Assembly (NCBI RefSeq): GCF_000189635.1
Contig: NW_002476246.1
Location: forward strand, 186,001-250,000
Direction: 5' to 3'
Length of the DNA stretch: 64,000 nucleotides
Source of the DNA: Tetrahymena thermophila SB210
Taxonomy: Eukaryota; Ciliophora; Oligohymenophorea; Hymenostomatida; Tetrahymenidae
The number at the start of each line of letters is the position of its first letter. Positions within the stretch are counted from its first letter, which is position 1. Shown in pieces: positions 59,530-64,000 of this stretch. A program made the position numbers and the translations under genes. Under the pieces are notes generated by a model that had not been told where the DNA came from, did not search any database, and saw only the letters and a list, made by a program, of their open reading frames with translations.

Positions 59530-61461
59530 ATGAGTTAAATAACAAAGTAAGTTGCTCAATATTTCCCTATTATTGTTTGTGGTGGTGGAATAGGTGGGCT
59601 TACATTTGGTTTATCATGCACAAAATATGGTTTTAAGCCCTTAATCATAGATCAAGCAAAAGAATTTGATTCAAAAGTTGGATAAGGAATTGGTTTATGG
59701 GGACCAGCTCAAATGGCTTTAAAATAATTAGGTTTGGAAAAAAAGCTTGACGAAGATGGTAGGGTAATGTTCTGTGCAGGCTACAGATCAAAATAATTAG
59801 ATGATTGGCTTGTCAGGCCATCAAACAGAATTGATAGATTGACTTCCTGCTTGTGTTTAAGGAGAGGTACCCTTTAAAAAACTCTTAGAGAATCATTCCC
59901 TTCTGATTAGCTCCTCCTTGGAAAAAGAGTGGAATAAATTGAATAACTTGATAATTTAGTAAGAATTACGCTTAATGATGGCACAATTTTAGAAACAAGT
60001 TTGTTGGTTGGTGCAGATGGTTTACATTCTAAAGTTAGATAATCTATTTTTCCAGAAATATAGCCTAGATATGCAGGATATTCATACTATTAAGGTGTTA
60101 GCAATAATTCAGAATTATCTAACTCAGCTGCTTTTGAAGCTTGGGGAGCATATAGAAGATTTGGCATAGTAGGTTTAAAAGATCCTTAATGTTATTGGTT
60201 TGCAGTAGGCGAACATAATATTTCATTTTTTTCTTAATCAGATGGTCTGATTGAAGATGAACCAAAATCTTCTAAAACAGAAGTTATTAGTGAATAAGAG
60301 AAAGAAGAGTTATTATATTATTTCAAGGATTTTGGTAAATTAGCTAATTAAGTTATAAATAGCACCAAATCAGAAGAAATAGTTAAGACTCCTATATATG
60401 AGCTACCAAAAATGAAGGAATGGTCTTAGGGAAGAATTGTATTATTAGGTGATGCTTGTCATGCTATGGCTCCTAATCTAGCATAAGGAGCATGTTTAGC
60501 AATAGAAGATGCTCTCTAACTTTCTAGTTCTATTTACTAAGCATTGCTCAAAGAAAGCAGGAATAGGAATTTATAATATAGCTTCGAATAATGCATGAAA
60601 GAAACGGATTTTGTGAAGAATAATATCATATCTAATTATGTTTAGAAAAGAAGACTTAGAGCTCATATTGTGCAAACTCTTGTGCCGATGGTTCATTAGA
60701 TAGGAAGATTAGATGGAAGAGCAGAATAATTCAGAAATGCCTTCTTTAAAGCATGGTCAGGAAAGTTTAAAACATTTATTTTCGACAAGACTCATTAATT
60801 CTGCTTAGGATGGAGCTATACTGCCCCTAACCTTGGATAAGGGCTTTATACAAGAATAATTGGTCCAAATTTCTATAATTACCCAAAAGGATTAGTAGAT
60901 TTTCATATAAATAAGCCCAAATAGCTAGACAGTAAGTAAATAAGTGTAGATTTTAATAAATAAAGCTGTGTTGCAGAAGGAAATTGCACTATTTATTCTG
61001 ACAATAATTATTTTGTAAATGCAGTAGAAAAGTTATTGCAATTACCTTAGAATATGAATAATGGTAAGGTAATTCTAGGTGTCACTTGTAATGAAGATGG
61101 AAGTGAATTATGGTATAGATAATTTATTAATAGCTGTGGTTAGGTAAATACATTCGACTCATTACAATATGTAAAGGAGGAAAAGTTATATGAAGAAATC
61201 TTTAACTTCGTTATCGTAATGAGGCTAGAAGAAAAGGGGGATAATAGAACATTCTACCATTAGAGCGAAGGAATCTATTTCAAAATACCTTTCACTAATC
61301 TCAAAATTAAAATACCTTAGTTTTTAGCTCCTAAAATTAAAGCAGAGACTATAGGAACTGAAAATGGATGGAAATATAATGTAGAACTATCGTATCTAAA
61401 TGGAAAATACAATGTTCTTACATACAAAGGTGAAATAACAAAAGTTTAAAATAACTACTGA
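59530..61461 (+). CDS. FAD-dependent monooxygenase (UbiH / aromatic hydroxylase-type)
   Basis: An intronless 643-residue protein from ATG to TGA. The N-terminal Rossmann fold PIIVCGGGIGGLTFGLS (G18-x-G20-x-x-G23) binds the ADP part of FAD. LLVGADGLHSKVR (Asp163-Gly164) is the DG motif for FAD/[30 protein letters not shown] (Gly307-Asp308) is the GD motif binding the FAD ribityl chain. These three in order define class A flavoprotein monooxygenases, which hydroxylate or epoxidise aromatic or isoprenoid substrates with NAD(P)H and O2, as in salicylate hydroxylase, zeaxanthin epoxidase and UbiH. The ordinary domain ends near residue 420. The last ~200 residues have no recognised match and make this longer than a usual ~400-residue enzyme. 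No signal peptide. The substrate cannot be inferred, and no pathway partner is nearby. Confidence 0.92.
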
Positions 61462-61767
61462 AAGACATTTATTTATATTGCAAAAAGTTTGCATTTTTTG
61501 TTGTTTTTTAAACTCTTTTCCTTTAATTATTTCAACACAAAAGCAATTTAAGAAATTATTTTGTTTTCAAAGCTAATTTAAAAATATAAATTATTAGTCA
61601 CATTTTCTGATATATAACATTTCCTATCAGAAACAATTATTTTTGTAAAAAAATTAAGAAAAAAAGTTGTTTTCTTTTGAATAAATTACGTTAAATATTT
61701 ATTTATTTAAAATTAAAACAATTTAAAGAAAAGAACAATACTATTTACTATATTAATATCACCGAAA
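61462..61767. other. spacer before tRNA-Gly cluster
   Basis: AT-rich 3' flank of the monooxygenase gene. Only the conserved leader ATCACCGAAA directly before the first tRNA-Gly (61,758-61,767) is notable. Confidence 0.5.
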
Positions 61768-61838
61768 GCACCGATGGTTTAGTGGTAGAATAGAGCGTTG
61801 CCATCGCTTTGACCCGGGTTCGATTCCCGGTCGGTGCA
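61768..61838 (+). tRNA. tRNA-Gly (GCC), copy 1
   Basis: 71 nt. Acceptor GCACCGA pairs with TCGGTGC, discriminator A. The anticodon stem GAGCG/CGCTT encloses TTGCCAT, anticodon GCC. The T arm CCGGG-TTCGATT-CCCGG is perfect. TTTTTT follows as terminator. Preceded by the leader ATCACCGAAA, shared by all three copies. Confidence 0.97.
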
Positions 61839-62032
61839 TTTTTTATATTTTATTTTATTTAATTTAAAAAAATTAGTAATTAATTATTTAACTCATACAT
61901 ACATTTTTAAATCAGCTGAAATTTTAATTATAAAATTTAATTAATTATACCAAAAATTATTTTCATAGATTAATAATTAATTAATTAACTTTGTTGTAGA
62001 TTGTTTGAAAAATTATAAGTTTATCACCGAAA

Positions 62033-62103
62033 GCACCGATGGTTTAGTGGTAGAATAGAGCGTTGCCATCGCTTTGACCCGGGTTCGATTCCCGGTCGGT
62101 GCA
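62033..62103 (+). tRNA. tRNA-Gly (GCC), copy 2
   Basis: Identical to copy 1 over 71 nt, with the same leader ATCACCGAAA and a following T6 terminator. The spacing from copy 1 is 194 bp of unrelated AT-rich DNA. Confidence 0.97.
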
Positions 62104-62273
62104 TTTTTTATAAGTTATATAGGAATATGTATTCTATCTTTTTTTTAACGAAATTTTATTTTATGAAATTCATAGTAATAATTAATTAATTAATTATTGA
62201 AAATAATTTTTATACGAAGAAAAAATCAATTTTAAAGAAGATTATTTGGACATATTTAATATTATCACCGAAA

Positions 62274-62344
62274 GCACCGATGGTTTAGTGGTAGAATAGA
62301 GCGTTGCCATCGCTTTGACCCGGGTTCGATTCCCGGTCGGTGCA
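62274..62344 (+). tRNA. tRNA-Gly (GCC), copy 3
   Basis: Identical to copies 1 and 2, with the same leader and T6 terminator. The conserved leader plus body but divergent spacers point to homogenisation of the gene unit, or selection on the leader. Confidence 0.97.
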
Positions 62345-62430
62345 TTTTTTATAATTTTATATAAAGTGTTTAATTAATTTAAATTATTGTGATAAAATTT
62401 TTTTTTCAAAAATATGTTACAATGAACAAA

Positions 62431-64000
62431 TCACTCAAATAAATTTTAATCTAACAAAGAATTATCAAATTTATTAATTTGGCGCTTTGGTGGAGATAAG
62501 GATCTCGTTGAAGAATTAAATTTAGGAAGGTTTTGATTTTAGTTAATACTGTAAAAATTAGTATTGACTTTAATAGTTCTAATTTAGTGAGAGTTTGGTT
62601 TATCTCTGTTTATTTATGTTTAAAAGTTTGTGTAGTTTGGTTATTTGGTATAATTAGATAGTTTTTACTAGCCTTCAACAATTTTATGCCAATCAATAGG
62701 AATTTTATCTGATTTGTCATTTTATTAGGCATGGTAGTCATGTTTTGTGTAGTATGTAAATTTAGTATCTTGCTTACTCAAATGAACTAAGTCAGCTGTT
62801 TTATGAAAGTGTGCATTTTCATATTATTTGTAATGATCATAATGTTCAGGACCTATAACTGGTTTGAACAGTTAATCTCTTCCTCTAGTTCTATCAAAGT
62901 AGAAAGTACCTTATTCACATATCTAATTACCCTTATAATTATTATATAGTCTCTCATTTAAGTCTTTTACATTTTGCTCAGGAAATAACGGGCCTCTACC
63001 TATTTATTTTTAAAAATTATCATGAATTAATAAAATGATATTTAATATAAATCAATATCTTTTCTATTTAATTTTAAAATATTTTTTATTGACTATTTAA
63101 TATATATATATATATATATTAATTATGACATTTTAGTTTATTTTATTATTGTTTTACTTACTTTTGATTTTATTAAATAGATAGTTTGCTTCATGAGATT
63201 TTATCTTATCAGGAATTTAATTGAAAGCATCTTGATCTTGTTAATCTAGATTTTCTCCTATAAGCAATTCGTATTCTGTTCTTGCTTGAATAAATAACTT
63301 CTAATTTTCTAATATTTCTTCTCCAATAAGTCTCTTTTTTTCTTAAATGATATCCAGCATATCTCTTATCTTCTAAGGGTCATCCTTTTGAAGTTTATCT
63401 TTTTAAAGTTCATATTAGGCTTCAATTTCTTCAAGCTTTTTCAGTAGAGACACAATCTTGTCAGAGTACTTTTTCATTTCTTAAGTTACACTTCTTATTT
63501 TATATTCACAAAGATTTCCCCTAATAATGCAGTCTGGAGCCATCTGCATTTCTTGTCTTCTCTATTTAAAATAAATTTTGTTTAAAATTAAAAGTGAGAA
63601 ATTAAGTTCACCTAAGTAGAAGGAAGAGGTAAAAATTTGTGAGGTGTTGATGAAGGAAAGATTTAGTCATAAATAGGATGATAATTTAAGTTCGAAGAAT
63701 CATTATCGAATTTATGATCTAATTCTATTAGTCTTTCCCTTTCTAATCGAGTAAAAGCAGAAGAGTGCTTCGAATTAGGAAGCAACTTATTTTTTGAAAT
63801 AATCTAATTTATTTTATCTTTTTTTTCTCTTTTAAACTAAAGACAAGTAGTGTTTAGAACTTTATATGACTAATTTTTATCAAACAAGACATCCTCACTT
63901 CTATCTTGTGGGGAGTATGACCTAAATATTTTTTTATTTTCTTAATAATTTACAACTTTGCCACTTTCAGTCTTTTTTTATTAATTGCTAAGCTAATCTT
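62431..64000 (-). CDS. unrecognised protein, 3' part of gene (5' end beyond window)
   Basis: Three exons are visible: 64000-63612 (open at the window edge), 63561-63162 and 62999-62431 (TGA at 62,431-62,433). The introns are 63,611-63,562 and 63,161-63,000, the latter with a (TA)n tract, and the frame is kept across both. At least 452 residues are encoded. The first part is Lys/Ser/Asn-rich. The second exon is a charged helical, coiled-coil-like segment (EEILENQ, KKYSDKIVSLLKKLEEIE). The third is rich in His, Tyr and Asn (KPVIGPEHYDHYKQY, KHDYHAQQNDKSDK) and ends with a Ser-Pro-rich tail. I do not recognise the family. No membrane segment is seen. The Tyr/His-rich, Pro-punctuated style resembles ciliary or basal-body structural proteins, but that is only an impression. 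Confidence 0.78.

Overview
The window is ciliate nuclear DNA, very probably the macronuclear genome of Tetrahymena thermophila or a close relative. It is extremely AT-rich and has short AT-rich GT..AG introns. Every convincing reading frame uses TAA and TAG as glutamine, with TGA as the only stop. Standard-code ORF calls are therefore fragments or shadows here, so the gene models below were read by hand in the ciliate code with introns resolved by frame.

Layout. 0.5-1.5 kb: a small secreted protein (-). 3.7-8.8 kb: a 1724-residue TPR-protein kinase fusion (-). 9.5-15 kb: two identical tRNA-Asp genes, two tandem mu-like glutathione S-transferases (+) and the first of three intron-containing tRNAs. 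15-22.6 kb: mostly non-coding; it holds a ~1.1 kb segmental duplication carrying the other two intron-containing tRNAs, four tandem 90-nt leucine-rich-repeat exon cassettes that look like a relic, and a GC-rich inverted repeat embedded in microsatellite. 22.6-23.1 kb: a secreted protein (-). 24.5-26.5 kb: a decayed kinase gene (+). 26.6-30.9 kb: the most striking locus. 31.4-42.7 kb: a 14-exon, 3115-residue surface/membrane protein (-). 44.7-45.8 kb: a pogo/Tigger-like transposase relic. 47.1-48.7 kb: an LRR protein with one repeat per exon (-). 52.5-53.6 kb: an immobilization-antigen-like GPI protein (-). 59.5-61.5 kb: an FAD monooxygenase (+). 61.8-62.3 kb: three identical tRNA-Gly genes. 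62.4 kb to the end: the 3' part of an unrecognised gene (-).

Main discovery. Between 26,815 and 29,673 lies an array of 43 micro-exons, 38 of which are exactly three nucleotides, one codon each. They are separated by AT-rich introns of about 50-98 nt bounded by AG|NNN|GT. Every exon is a multiple of three and all introns are phase 0. The codons join a normal 45-codon first exon to a 1200-nt last exon without a break. The spliced product is a 500-residue protein with a coherent central segment, a charged coiled coil and C-terminal NIFGTKT (FG-like) repeats. No single-frame ORF search could see it. The two LRR loci show a milder version of modular splicing (90-nt, phase-2 exons), so the window contrasts one repeat per exon with one codon per exon.

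Otherwise the genes look independent: surface and secreted proteins, detoxification enzymes, signalling kinases and dispersed tRNA genes. No operon-like arrangement or shared pathway is evident.
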